Positions 52,095-60,191 of a stretch of 64,000 nt of DNA are shown piece after piece. Source of the stretch: Yinghuangia sp045039925 (GTDB lineage: Bacteria; Actinomycetota; Actinomycetes; Streptomycetales; Streptomycetaceae); assembly GCA_045039925.1 (NCBI GenBank), contig CP108401.1:310001-374000 (forward strand). The letters run 5' to 3'. Both the position numbers and the translations under genes were made by a program. Below the pieces are notes generated by a model. That model saw nothing but the letters and a program-made list of their open reading frames with translations, was not told the origin of the DNA and did no database searches. The first letter of the stretch is position 1; each line of letters starts with the position of its first letter.

Positions 52095-52115
52095 AACCGC
52101 CAGCACGGTTCCACT

Positions 52116-52223
52116 CGATCGGAGCATGCGTTTCCGCAGGTCAAAGCCCAAGATCGTGCTTTGAAACTGGTATTGTTAGTCATGTCGTCAAGGGTTGGCA
52201 CTCTGGGCGGCACCGAACCGGAA
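52116..52223 (+). promoter_or_regulatory. Repeated leader element, copy 1
   Basis: In order: the conserved box CGATCGGAGCATGCG, TTTCCGCAGGTC, an extended -10 TGG-TATTGT (52171-52176), a hairpin AGGGT-TGGC-ACTCT (52191-52204) near the expected transcription start, and CCGAACCG (52213-52220) ahead of the ribosome binding site. The same series occurs at 53289, 57893 and 61704. Confidence 0.75.
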
Positions 52224-52241
52224 CCCCCATGGGAGGCAAGC

Positions 52242-52886
52242 ATGCGCACCGAGGTGCAGGACGAGGTACCCGTCACCGTAACCGTGCGGGACGTGGCCCT
52301 CAGCGGTCACGCCTACGTCGATTCGCTCGCGCGGCAGCGCCGCGCCTGCCAGGTCGAGGGCCTGGCCGCGTACGCGGGCGTGGACGCCGCCGTTGAAGTG
52401 TTCCGCACTGCCGCCGCCGGTCTGGCCGATGCCAGCTACGACGCGTCCCCCCGTGCGCTCTTGGATCGGGAAATCGCGGTCCACCGCGCGCTGTTGGTGG
52501 TCAAGGATGCTCGTACCCGCGTCCACTACCAGCGGTTCGAGATCAAGAGCCTTCGCCGCCGCTACTCCGAAGCCCTTCTGTCGCTGGGCATCGAATCGCC
52601 GTGCCTGCCGATGCCGACCCCCGGCCCGCACGAGACCACGGTTCGATCCGAGTCCGCGCGGGTCCGCTGGTTCGGCATCGCGGAGATGGACGGCTACGCG
52701 CGCGCCACCCGCGTGGAGGCGTCCACGGTCGAGCTGGAGCGCTGCCAGGACCTCGCCTGCGACTGCACCGAGCAGAGCGCCCGCCGTTTCGTCGCCGACG
52801 CCCGCCCGGGGCTGGGCGCCCAGGGCCAGCGGATTCGCTGGACCCAAGTCGCGGTCGACTTCGAGGCCCTTGGCTGCTGCGCCTGA
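52242..52886 (+). CDS. Hypothetical protein of the plasmid-type module
   Basis: GGGAGG precedes the ATG at 52242. The 214-residue product starts MRTEVQDEVPVTVTVRDVAL and is helical with YVDSLARQRRACQVEGLAAY and EIAVHRALLVVKDARTRVHY. Near the C-terminus are LERCQDLACDCTEQSARRFV, a cluster of three cysteines that may bind metal. I do not recognise the family. It is the first gene of the unit headed by leader copy 1. Confidence 0.6.
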   Translation: MRTEVQDEVPVTVTVRDVALSGHAYVDSLARQRRACQVEGLAAYAGVDAAVEVFRTAAAGLADASYDASPRALLDREIAVHRALLVVKDARTRVHYQRFEIKSLRRRYSEALLSLGIESPCLPMPTPGPHETTVRSESARVRWFGIAEMDGYARATRVEASTVELERCQDLACDCTEQSARRFVADARPGLGAQGQRIRWTQVAVDFEALGCCA

Positions 52887-52899
52887 CCCTGTCGCGCCC

Positions 52900-52927
52900 C
52901 CCGCCCCGGCTTGGCCGCCGGGGCGGG
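52900..52927 (+). terminator. 11-bp stem-loop between genes
   Basis: CCCGCCCCGGC-TTGGCC-GCCGGGGCGGG. It is followed by CCGAACCG (52931-52938), the same box as in the leaders, and the next ribosome binding site, so it may be a regulatory hairpin rather than a simple terminator. Confidence 0.6.
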
Positions 52928-52961
52928 TTTCCGAACCGAGACCCCTCCCGAGGAGTGCCCC

Positions 52962-53234
52962 ATGATCGCGAACGCCGCCCAGATCCTGGCCGCCGAAGCC
53001 GCGCGCCGCGCCGCCGCCCACTACCTGGCCAGCCGCCGGGACATCCTGCACCGCGAGCTCTACGCCGCATGGCGCGCGGAGCTGGACCCCCAGGCGATCG
53101 CCGACCAATTGCCCGGGATCAAGCTGGCGACCGTGCGCCGCGCCGTCCTGCGCAACGCCGAGCCCGAGGACTACCGCGCGGGCTGCGGCGTGCTGTGGAT
53201 GCCGTCCGCGTCCACCGCCACCGGCGCGCCCTGA
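52962..53234 (+). CDS. Small helical hypothetical protein
   Basis: AGGAG precedes the ATG at 52962. The 90-residue product reads NAAQILAAEAARRAAAHYLA then LHRELYAAWRAELDPQAIAD and LPGIKLATVRRAVLRNA; the last part (PQAIADQLPGIKLATVRRAV) looks like a helix-turn-helix. It could be a small DNA-binding regulator of the module. Family unknown. Confidence 0.55.
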   Translation: MIANAAQILAAEAARRAAAHYLASRRDILHRELYAAWRAELDPQAIADQLPGIKLATVRRAVLRNAEPEDYRAGCGVLWMPSASTATGAP

Positions 53235-53240
53235 CCGATG

Positions 53241-53268
53241 GGCCGGGGCGGCAGCGGCCGCCCCGGCC
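53241..53268 (+). terminator. 12-bp GC-rich stem-loop
   Basis: GGCCGGGGCGGC-AGCG-GCCGCCCCGGCC, six bases after the stop of the preceding gene. It ends the first transcription unit. Confidence 0.7.
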
Positions 53269-53288
53269 GGCCGGCCGGACACCACCCG

Positions 53289-53380
53289 TTCAGAGCAGCG
53301 AAATCAGCCAATGACGTGCATCAACACTGGTATTGTTGATCTTGTCGACAAGGGATGGCACCCGAGGCGGCACCGAACCG
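53289..53380 (+). promoter_or_regulatory. Repeated leader element, copy 2
   Basis: The upstream box is weaker here (CAGAGCAGCG...). The core is conserved: CTGG-TATTGT (53331-53336), TTGTCGAC, a short hairpin GGGA-TGGC-ACCC, GGCGGCA and CCGAACCG (53373-53380), then CAGGAG before the GTG start. Confidence 0.7.
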
Positions 53381-53404
53381 GCAGACGACACCCAGGAGAT
53401 TCCC

Positions 53405-53809
53405 GTGACCCCTCCGCGCACCCGCAACCAGGCCATCGCCCAAGGGCTGTTGGTCGAAGCCGACCCGAAGATCTGCGCCGAGTACCGCATGACGGGAATC
53501 CCGATCGCGCTCACCGCCGCCGCGTACGAACGCTGCGTCGCGTGGACCGAGGACGACGCCCGGCGCGGATGGCCCGGCACGACCGAGGCGGACCGGCTCC
53601 GGGACGTCGTCGCGGTCGTCGCCGAGAAGTTCGCCGACTTCATCCAGGCGGGCGACCAGGACGAGGCGATCGCCTGTTTCTCGCTGCACCTCGTAGCGGG
53701 CCGTGCCGGAGCACCCTCGCCGTTCGAGGTCCGGCTGTTGGCGGACATCCACGACGGCGGCGACCACGGCAGCCACGCCGTCACGGTCGACTGCCGCAGC
53801 GAGTTCTGA
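53405..53809 (+). CDS. DUF6573-like protein
   Basis: CAGGAG precedes the GTG at 53405. The 134-residue product reads TRNQAIAQGLLVEADPKICA, GIPIALTAAAYERCVAW, then RLRDVVAVVAEKFADFI and FEVRLLADIHDGGDHGSHAV. The order (R-x2-AI-x-GLLV-D..., PIALTA-x2-Y-x-x-C, GR/ DRLRDVV, final strand with GDDG) matches DUF6573 proteins of streptomycete plasmids; recognised from memory. Function unknown. It heads the second unit. Confidence 0.6.
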   Translation: MTPPRTRNQAIAQGLLVEADPKICAEYRMTGIPIALTAAAYERCVAWTEDDARRGWPGTTEADRLRDVVAVVAEKFADFIQAGDQDEAIACFSLHLVAGRAGAPSPFEVRLLADIHDGGDHGSHAVTVDCRSEF

Positions 53810-53839
53810 CCGGCCCGAACATCTGACCACCCACGATCA

Positions 53840-53883
53840 CCGGGGCGGCGGTTGGCACCGCCGCCCCGGGCCCTTCCGAACCG
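53840..53883 (+). promoter_or_regulatory. TGGC-loop hairpin plus CCGAACCG box
   Basis: CCGGGGCGGCGGT-TGGC-ACCGCCGCCCCGG, a perfect 13-bp stem with the same TGGC loop as the leaders, followed after six bases by CCGAACCG (53876-53883). No -10 box precedes it, so it is an internal copy between two genes of one unit. Confidence 0.7.
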
Positions 53884-53930
53884 AGCACCCTCCCGCGCCG
53901 AACGGCGCACCCACGAAAGGCGTACCGGAC

Positions 53931-55178
53931 ATGTCGCAGACCACGCAGCCCCGCCCCGAGACCGCCCGCAACGCGACGCTGCGCGACCTCGCCGAGCTGT
54001 TGAAGGACCAGCACACGCGCAAGCTGGACGTCGTCGCCGCCGCGTCCGCGCTGCGCGTCAAGAACGGCGCGCTCATCCTGGAGGGCACCGAGCCGGTGCT
54101 CACCGCCGACGGCGTCTCGCAGGGTGACGGCGTCTACCGGCCCACCGCCGTGGCCGACGGCCACCTTGCGGACAAGCTGAGCATCCCGGTTCAGTACCTC
54201 CGTCGCCTGCGGGAATCGCGTATGGACCTGTTCGACGCCAACGTGAACGGCCTGCTTCGCGGCCGGTCGGTGCGGCGCGCGGACGGCACCGCCGAGGTGA
54301 TCCACCCGGCCGACGACCGGAAGTTCCTCGTACGGTGCTTCCGCAGCGGCGACGGCGGCCCCGGCGTCGCGCGGGCGGTGCTCTCCGACTCGTACAAGAT
54401 GATCGACAACCTGGACGCCCTGACCGCCGCCATGGACGGCATCCGGCAGGCGGGCGTGCCGGTCGAGATCGAGTCCGCCGACCTCACCGACTCGCGCATG
54501 TACGTCCGCGTGGTCGCCCCCGGCATCGCCGCGTACGCGCCGAGCCTGCTTGCCGGGTACCGCAACCCGTTCGCCGACCCGGCGCTGAACGCCGCCCGCC
54601 GCCACGGCCGCACCGACGACCCGGAGACCCGTTTCGGCCGCACCGCGACCGGAGAGCCGATCGTGTTCGCCGGGTTCGTCCTCACCAACTCCGAGACCGG
54701 CGGCGGGGCGTTCACGATCACCCCGCGCCTGATGGTGCAGATCTGCCGCAACGGGATGACGATCAACAAGGACGCCGCCCGCGCGGTGCACCTGGGCGGC
54801 AAGTTGGACGAGGGCACGATCCGGTGGTCCGACGACACCAACACCAAGCAGCTCGCCGTGATCACCGCCAAGGCCCGCGACGCCGTCCGGACGTTCCTCG
54901 ACCCCCGGTACATGACGGACGTCATCGAGGACATCGAGCGCAAGGCGAGCCGACCGGTCGGCAAGCCCGCCGACGCAATCCAGGCTGTCGCCAAGTCGCT
55001 GGCGTTCACGCAGAAGCAGACGGACGACATCCTCGACCACTTCATTCGGGGCGCGCAGCCCACCGCAGGCGGCATCGTCAACGCGATCACCAGCTACGCA
55101 CAGACCGTGGCCGACGCGGACACCGCCGCCGACATCGAAGGCCGCGCCCTCAAGGCGCTTGACCTGATCAGCGCCTGA
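53931..55178 (+). CDS. DUF932 (plasmid/phage-like) protein
   Basis: GAAAGG precedes the ATG at 53931. The 415-residue product shows LTADGVSQGDGVYRPTAVAD, LADKLSIPVQYLRRLRESRM, FLVRCFRSGDGGPGVARAVL, SDSYKMIDNLDALTA, VFAGFVLTNSETGGGAFTIT and PRLMVQICRNGMTI, the conserved blocks of DUF932, widespread on actinomycete plasmids and phages. Proteins of this type are linked to replication or recombination but have no proven activity. Second gene of its unit. Confidence 0.85.
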   Translation: MSQTTQPRPETARNATLRDLAELLKDQHTRKLDVVAAASALRVKNGALILEGTEPVLTADGVSQGDGVYRPTAVADGHLADKLSIPVQYLRRLRESRMDLFDANVNGLLRGRSVRRADGTAEVIHPADDRKFLVRCFRSGDGGPGVARAVLSDSYKMIDNLDALTAAMDGIRQAGVPVEIESADLTDSRMYVRVVAPGIAAYAPSLLAGYRNPFADPALNAARRHGRTDDPETRFGRTATGEPIVFAGFVLTNSETGGGAFTITPRLMVQICRNGMTINKDAARAVHLGGKLDEGTIRWSDDTNTKQLAVITAKARDAVRTFLDPRYMTDVIEDIERKASRPVGKPADAIQAVAKSLAFTQKQTDDILDHFIRGAQPTAGGIVNAITSYAQTVADADTAADIEGRALKALDLISA

Positions 55179-55183
55179 CAGCC

Positions 55184-55218
55184 GGTCGGGTCGGCGGGCC
55201 ACCCCCGCCGACCCGACC
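55184..55218 (+). terminator. 15-bp GC-rich stem-loop
   Basis: GGTCGGGTCGGCGGG-CCACC-CCCGCCGACCCGACC, six bases after the DUF932 stop. Confidence 0.7.
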
Positions 55219-55238
55219 CCTCCCCGGGGCGCCCGGAC

Positions 55239-55269
55239 GGGGCGCGGCGGCATCGAGCCGCCGCGCCCC
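55239..55269 (+). terminator. 13-bp stem-loop with ATCGA loop
   Basis: GGGGCGCGGCGGC-ATCGA-GCCGCCGCGCCCC. The core GGCGGC-ATCGA-GCCGCC recurs in the intergenic repeats at 59390 and 61408, so this hairpin belongs to a small repeat family. Confidence 0.7.
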
Positions 55270-55370
55270 GGCATTCGCCCGCGCCGCCTGCGGACCCCGC
55301 CGCGCGGCCCGACCCTCCCCACACACGCCAGCACGCGCCCACCGGCGCCCACCAGAAAGGCAGTTCCCGC

Positions 55371-57221
55371 ATGACCGCTCTCGCCACCGAACCTCGCCCA
55401 CAGACCGAACCGAAGGCAGCGCCCGCCACCGGCACCGCGCCCCACGAGGCACCGGCCGACGTGGCACCGACCGACCTGACGCAGCGCCGCACCGCCGAGC
55501 GGTTCGACCCCCGCGTCCTGGAGCTCGACCCGCTCAACCACCGCCACGGCGACGACGACCAGCCGCCGACCCCCGAATTCCTCGCCCTGGTACGGACCGT
55601 GCTCCCCGAAGACGCGCCGGACCCCCGCGTCCAGCCGGACGCGGACCTCATCGAGAGCGTCCGGCAGAGCGGCGTACACAGCCCCGTGCACGTGCGCCGC
55701 ACCGCGACGCGGACCGGCGACGGCGAGCGGGTCCGCCTGGGCATCTTCGCGGGACAGCGCCGCTGGCTCGCCGCGCTGGTCGTGGCGGCCGAAGCGGTCG
55801 CGGCCGGCCGCGACGTGCCCGGCATCGACGCCCTGGTCTACGACGACCTCAGCGACTACGAGACGCTGCTCCGCAGTGCCGAGGAGAACGACCACCGCCA
55901 GGACACCACCGTCCGCGATGACCTGCGCACCCTTCAGCAGCTCGACCTGCTGGGGATGACCCAGACCGCGCGGACGAAGGCCGCGCGGCGGCTGGGACGC
56001 CGCCCCGAGGAGATCGCCGCCGCCAAGAACCTCGCCGCCGCCGACAACGGCACCATCGCGCGCGCGACGGCCGCAGACTTCGACATCCTGGAAATGGCGC
56101 AGTACGCCGAGGTTGCCGACCTCTCGCACGCCCTCTACCGGCTGCGCACCGCCAAGGAACGCGACGCGCGCAACCCCAAGGGCGGACGCGGCCATTGGGC
56201 GCACGCCCTTCAGGAACTGCGCGGGGACAAGGCCGAGGCGGACAGGCGCGCGGCCGCCGTCGCGGCACTGGGGGCGGCGGGCGTCCCGCAGGTGGCGCAC
56301 CACGCGGTGCACGACAAGCACACGCGCCCGCTGGCAGACCTGCGGACGCCGTTCGGGAGCCAGCTCACGGCCGAGACGCACCGCGCATGCCCCGGCCACG
56401 CGGCGGCGCTCACCCCCGAGACGTACGAGCCGGTGTGGCTGTGCACGAACTGGAAGCGGCACTACCACCTGCTTACCCCCGAGGCGAAGCGCGCCGACGC
56501 CGAGGCGACCCCGGCCACCGAGACCGAGGACGAGAAGCGCCGCGTCAAGGCAGGCAACCGCGCGTGGCAGGACGCCCGCACGGTGCGGCTCGCGTTCCTG
56601 CGGCGCACGGTCGCGGCGTCCGGGCCGCTCCCCGAGGGGCTGTGGCTGCTCGCCCTGCGGATGATCACGGGGCAGTCCAAGGCGTACGCCGAAACTGTCA
56701 CCCGCAGGACCACGGCGGTTCTGGCCGAACTTCTGGCCGCGCCCGATCCGAACGTCGGCCGCACCCAGTGGAGCCGGGTCGAAGACCCGTTCGCCGATGT
56801 CGTCACCACCACCGCGAAGAGTCGGCGCGGACATCTGCTGTGGGCGCACGCCGCCGCTGTATACGAGGAGGCCGTGACCGCCGAACCGGGGACGTGGCGG
56901 TGCCCCACGGACGACGCGGCGGCGTACCTCGCGACGCTTGCCGAGCACGGGTATGTGCTGTCGGAGATCGAACAGCACGCCATTGATGAGGCCGCCGCAA
57001 GGGCCGAACGTCTGCGTCAGGCCGAACAGCAGTACGCGGAAAGGAACATCGCGGCAGACCAGCCCGACCACGACCAGGGCAACGACGGCAGCGACGGCCA
57101 GGCCCCGGAGGACGAGGCGGCGTCCGGGCGCGACGAAGCGGGCGCCCCCGAGGGCGGGGGAGACGGCGGGGCCGTCGACGAGAGGGACCAGCAGGAATCG
57201 GCGGAGGCGGCAACCGACTAG
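55371..57221 (+). CDS. ParB/RepB/Spo0J-type protein
   Basis: AGAAAGG precedes the ATG at 55371. The 616-residue product has an N-terminal ParB domain: PDADLIESVRQSGVHSPVHV, VRLGIFAGQRRWLAALVVAA (the G-x-RR-x-x-A nucleotide motif) and IDALVYDDLSDYETLLRSAE, ENDHRQDTTVRDDLRTL. An HTH-like segment (ARTKAARRLGRRPEEIAAAK) follows. The C-terminal half is long and unassigned, ending in an acidic Gly/Asp/Glu tail. No ParA gene is in view; such orphan ParB-like proteins may regulate or replicate plasmids. Confidence 0.82.
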   Translation: MTALATEPRPQTEPKAAPATGTAPHEAPADVAPTDLTQRRTAERFDPRVLELDPLNHRHGDDDQPPTPEFLALVRTVLPEDAPDPRVQPDADLIESVRQSGVHSPVHVRRTATRTGDGERVRLGIFAGQRRWLAALVVAAEAVAAGRDVPGIDALVYDDLSDYETLLRSAEENDHRQDTTVRDDLRTLQQLDLLGMTQTARTKAARRLGRRPEEIAAAKNLAAADNGTIARATAADFDILEMAQYAEVADLSHALYRLRTAKERDARNPKGGRGHWAHALQELRGDKAEADRRAAAVAALGAAGVPQVAHHAVHDKHTRPLADLRTPFGSQLTAETHRACPGHAAALTPETYEPVWLCTNWKRHYHLLTPEAKRADAEATPATETEDEKRRVKAGNRAWQDARTVRLAFLRRTVAASGPLPEGLWLLALRMITGQSKAYAETVTRRTTAVLAELLAAPDPNVGRTQWSRVEDPFADVVTTTAKSRRGHLLWAHAAAVYEEAVTAEPGTWRCPTDDAAAYLATLAEHGYVLSEIEQHAIDEAAARAERLRQAEQQYAERNIAADQPDHDQGNDGSDGQAPEDEAASGRDEAGAPEGGGDGGAVDERDQQESAEAATD

Positions 57222-57335
57222 GTCGCACCGCACGGGCGGGTCGCGAGCAGCGGCCCGCCCGGGGTTCTCGACCGGCGGCCCGCCCGCCCGGAGGCGGTCC
57301 CGAGGGAGCTTGGCAGGCGCGAGCCGCCGATCTTT

Positions 57336-57357
57336 CCGAACCGGAACGCCTCACAAG
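57336..57357 (+). promoter_or_regulatory. Orphan CCGAACCG box and ribosome binding site
   Basis: TTTCCGAACCGGAACGCC is followed by ACAAGGAGGG at 57353-57362, as in front of the active genes, but no start codon or gene follows. This is probably the remains of a deleted gene. Confidence 0.4.
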
Positions 57358-57498
57358 GAGGGACCGGAGACCTTCAGCGTAGCCCAGCCGGGTACCGCCT
57401 CCGGCCGCGTCGGCGGCGGGCGTTCGCGTGTGGTCGCGGCGCGGGTGCCGCCGGGCGCGGCAGGCGGGGGCCCTTCGCCGCCGCCACCCTCCGGGTAT

Positions 57499-57639
57499 GC
57501 CCGGTGCGGGCCGGGGCCGGGCGGACCAAGCCGCAGCCGCGCCTTTCGGGTGACGCGCAAAAACCACGCGTCACCCGAAACGCGTACTGCGGTCGCGCAA
57601 AAACCGCGCGAGCCCGCCCGGCCCCGGCCCGCACCGGGC
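57499..57639 (+). repeat. Nested 26-bp and 14-bp perfect inverted repeats
   Basis: The outer arms are 57499-57524 and 57614-57639 (perfect 26 bp, beginning GCCCGGTGCGGG). Inside are TTTCGGGTGACGCG with CGCGTCACCCGAAA (57544-57557, 57567-57580) and TCGCGC with GCGCGA (57593-57598, 57606-57611). Both inner loops contain CAAAAACC. No gene lies in 57222-57892, so the structure itself is likely functional, for example as origin, packaging or terminator DNA. Confidence 0.75.
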
Positions 57640-57892
57640 AGAGCATGCGCTGCCGGCACCGAAGGCCCCCCGCCCGCCCCGCCCTTGTGCCCCCGCACCG
57701 ACCCCCGCGCCGTGCGCCGCAGTTCCCGGACGGGGCCGGGGTTGTCGGCCGAGTGGGTCTACCCCGGAAAGGCGCCTCTGGCGGGCCAACAGCCGAAGGG
57801 GGGGCGGGTGCCCGCGTGCGGCTTTCGGGACTGGTGGCCGGGCGGCCGGCCCCGCAGACCGGGCACGGCCCGGACGTACGGCAACTTCACCT

Positions 57893-57997
57893 GATCGGAG
57901 CAGGCGTTTCCGCAGGCCAAAGCCCTGAATCGTTCTTTCTGGCTGGTATTGTTTTTTATGTCAGAAGGGGTTGGCACCCCGGATGGCCACCGAACCG
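57893..57997 (+). promoter_or_regulatory. Repeated leader element, copy 3
   Basis: GATCGGAGCAGGCG, TTTCCGCAGGCC, CTGG-TATTGT (57947-57952), a perfect hairpin GGGGT-TGGC-ACCCC (57967-57980) and CCGAACCG (57990-57997), then GCAGGAGG before the GTG at 58019. Confidence 0.78.
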
Positions 57998-58018
57998 GAA
58001 CACCCAGCAGGAGGACCC

Positions 58019-58663
58019 GTGATCAAGCACAACGTCGTCGAGATCTACCGCGACGAGCACGACGGCGACGACCTCACCGTCTACATGGACGCGTGCACCC
58101 GCGTGTGCTTCACGTGCCACCGCCTCACCGGCGAGTACGCGCCGTGCATCGCGGCGACGCTCTCCGCCCACCAGCTGGCCGAGCTGGAGCAGGCCGAGCT
58201 GGAGGAGCTGGAGGCCGCCTACGAGGCCAGCACCCCGGCCCGCCCCTACGTCGACCCCGTCTATCTGGCCGACGAGTTCGACGCGGCACACGAGGACGAG
58301 GCCGACGAGGAGGCCAGCCAGGCCGCCGCCGAGTTCGCCGAGGCCCGCCGCGTCGCGGAGCAGGTGGAACGCGCCGCGCGCCGTCTGCGCGAATGGTGCG
58401 CGGAAACCGACCGCCACCCCGCCGCACGGACGACCGCCGAGGCGGCGGTGTGCCTGATCAGCGCCGACATGTGCGCCACCGACGCCCTCAAGCGGGCCCG
58501 CGCCGCCCGGACACTCAACGAGGCCCACGCCGCCCGCGACTCGCTCAACTCGGCGTGCGCCCACCGCCGCGACTACCAGCGCGCGGCGCGGTCGGCGCCC
58601 AACCCCCGCTACCTCGCCGCGCGCCGCGCCATCCGCGCCCGCACCCTCGCCCACGCCGCGTAG
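58019..58663 (+). CDS. Hypothetical protein with Cys-rich N-terminal motif
   Basis: AGGAGG precedes the GTG at 58019. The 214-residue product starts MIKHNVVEIYRDEHDGDDLT and has MDACTRVCFTCHRLTGEYAP, a likely zinc site (C-x3-C-x2-C plus a later C). Then an acidic helical region (AELEQAELEELEAAYEAS, DEEASQAAAEFAEARRVAEQ) and a basic C-terminus. Family not recognised. It heads the third unit. Confidence 0.58.
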   Translation: MIKHNVVEIYRDEHDGDDLTVYMDACTRVCFTCHRLTGEYAPCIAATLSAHQLAELEQAELEELEAAYEASTPARPYVDPVYLADEFDAAHEDEADEEASQAAAEFAEARRVAEQVERAARRLREWCAETDRHPAARTTAEAAVCLISADMCATDALKRARAARTLNEAHAARDSLNSACAHRRDYQRAARSAPNPRYLAARRAIRARTLAHAA

Positions 58664-58688
58664 GCGCCGCCTGCCTTCGCCGCTCCCC

Positions 58689-58721
58689 GGTGTGCGGGGC
58701 GCCCCGGCCGCCCCGCACACC
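58689..58721 (+). terminator. 13-bp GC-rich stem-loop
   Basis: GGTGTGCGGGGCG, seven bases, CGCCCCGCACACC; 26 bases after the preceding stop and before the next ribosome binding site. Confidence 0.68.
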
Positions 58722-58750
58722 CCCCAGAACCTCGCACCACGGAGAACCCC

Positions 58751-59302
58751 ATGCTCAAGACCGCCCCGCCCTTCACCACCCGTCAGCGCGCACTCGCCTT
58801 TGCCGCGTCCGCCGCGCGCGACGAGGCGTACGAGCAGAACACCCGCATTGACACCGCCGACCGCAAGATTCGGGCCGTGTTCCGCAGCCAGGCACGGGAC
58901 GCCGTCCGCCGCGTGCTCAGCGACCACGTCGACCCCGAGGCGCTTCGCGACCACTGGCTCCCCAACGTGCCCTTCGTCCTGCTGCCCTCGGGCGAGACCC
59001 ACAGTTGGCTTGCCCACCGCGTCGCACTCATCGAGAAGGACGGCGGTTTGGCCTTCACCGCCCTCGGGTTCGACACCGGGGACGTCCGCTCCGTTCGCCT
59101 GCACACCGTATGCCCGCAGTGCGGTGGCCAGGTCGACGGCGAGAGCGTCCGCAACTGGAGCGACCTTGCCAGCGCACTTCACCGCATCGAGCGCGCACGC
59201 GGCGACGTGAGCGCCGGGCTACGGCTCATCGAACGGTCGCACCACTGCGCCGCAGAAGCCGCGCGGTACGCCGCTTCGCGCCCCCGGACCGGCCGCATCT
59301 GA
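58751..59302 (+). CDS. Hypothetical protein with CxxC zinc-ribbon-like motif
   Basis: GGAG precedes the ATG at 58751. The 183-residue product contains FRSQARDAVRRVLSDHVDPE, ALRDHWLPNVPFVLLPSGET, and a ribbon-like RLHTVCPQCGGQVDGESVR flanked by strands. Second gene of the third unit. Function unknown. Confidence 0.55.
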   Translation: MLKTAPPFTTRQRALAFAASAARDEAYEQNTRIDTADRKIRAVFRSQARDAVRRVLSDHVDPEALRDHWLPNVPFVLLPSGETHSWLAHRVALIEKDGGLAFTALGFDTGDVRSVRLHTVCPQCGGQVDGESVRNWSDLASALHRIERARGDVSAGLRLIERSHHCAAEAARYAASRPRTGRI

Positions 59303-59389
59303 CCTGCGTGGGGGCGCGTGACCACGCCGCGCCCCCACACCCCACAGGTACAGGGCCCAAGGCGGCCCACCCACCCCGGCGCGCGCCGG

Positions 59390-59471
59390 GACGCGACGCG
59401 GGCGGCATCGAGCCGCCGCGCCACGGGCTTCGCCTCCGCACCCTGCGGTCCCGAGCAACCACCAACACCCC
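59390..59471 (+). repeat. 82-bp intergenic repeat, copy 1
   Basis: It contains the hairpin GGCGGC-ATCGA-GCCGCC and ends GAGCAACCACCAACACCCC. It is identical to 61408-61489 at 75 of 82 positions. Confidence 0.8.
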
Positions 59472-59486
59472 TCCCAAGGAGTTTCA

Positions 59487-60104
59487 TTGCCGAGCTTCGA
59501 CACCCTCCCCCTCGCCCGCCAGATCGCCGCCTCGCTCGGCGACGGATGGAACGCCGCCCCCGACCCCGACGACATCCGTGCGCGCGGCTGGTCCGTCGTC
59601 TCCCATCCGTGCGGGGAAGCCTTCCGGCTCACAACCCCTGCCTTTCCCCGCGCCTACCCGCCCCGCGTGATCGTGACCGGCCTCTACTCCGAGGGCTGGA
59701 CCGGGTCCGCCCGCATCACCTTCTCGCCCGCACGGCCCGCCGACGTCCTCGTCCGCGACGTCACGCACCGCTTCCTGCCCGCCTACCGGCGGGTCAGGGC
59801 CACGTTCCACGCCCAGTCAGTCGCGGAAGCCGCCCGCCAGGCGGCCGGGCAGGCACTGGCCGCCCGTTGGGCTGTCGCATTTCCCACCTGCCGTTTCGAC
59901 GCACGCTTTGCGCGCGTCTCGCTGCGGATCTCCCAAGGCACAAGCGCTGCGAGCGAGGTGGACATTTCGTTTCGCGGTGACGCCGTGAGCGTCAGGTTCG
60001 ACGCCCTCGTCCCTGAGCTCGCCGAACGCCTCCTGTCCGAATGCGCCGCCTATCAGGCCGAGTTCCACACCAGCGCCGCGCCGACCGACCGCGCGGACAC
60101 CTGA
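59487..60104 (+). CDS. Hypothetical protein
   Basis: AAGGAG precedes the TTG at 59487. The 205-residue product has TLPLARQIAASLGDGWNAAP, WSVVSHPCGEAFRLTTPAFP, PRVIVTGLYSEGWTGSARIT and a C-terminal ELAERLLSECAAYQAEF. The strand-rich centre with two long helices is soluble. Family not recognised. Third gene of its unit. Confidence 0.55.
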   Translation: MPSFDTLPLARQIAASLGDGWNAAPDPDDIRARGWSVVSHPCGEAFRLTTPAFPRAYPPRVIVTGLYSEGWTGSARITFSPARPADVLVRDVTHRFLPAYRRVRATFHAQSVAEAARQAAGQALAARWAVAFPTCRFDARFARVSLRISQGTSAASEVDISFRGDAVSVRFDALVPELAERLLSECAAYQAEFHTSAAPTDRADT

Positions 60105-60143
60105 ACGCGCGACTACCCGGCCCGCCCCCTCACCCCTGCTCAC

Positions 60144-60168
60144 CCCGGCCCGCCGACGGCGGGCCGGG
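60144..60168 (+). terminator. 11-bp GC-rich stem-loop
   Basis: CCCGGCCCGCC-GAC-GGCGGGCCGGG, 40 bases after the preceding stop. Confidence 0.65.
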
Positions 60169-60191
60169 CCGTTCCCCCTCGGAGGTAGACC

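Noticed and set aside
53781..57233. 1150-codon minus-strand frame
   Set aside because: Antisense to the DUF932 and ParB-like genes, whose families are clear; low-complexity Val/Gly/Arg translation.
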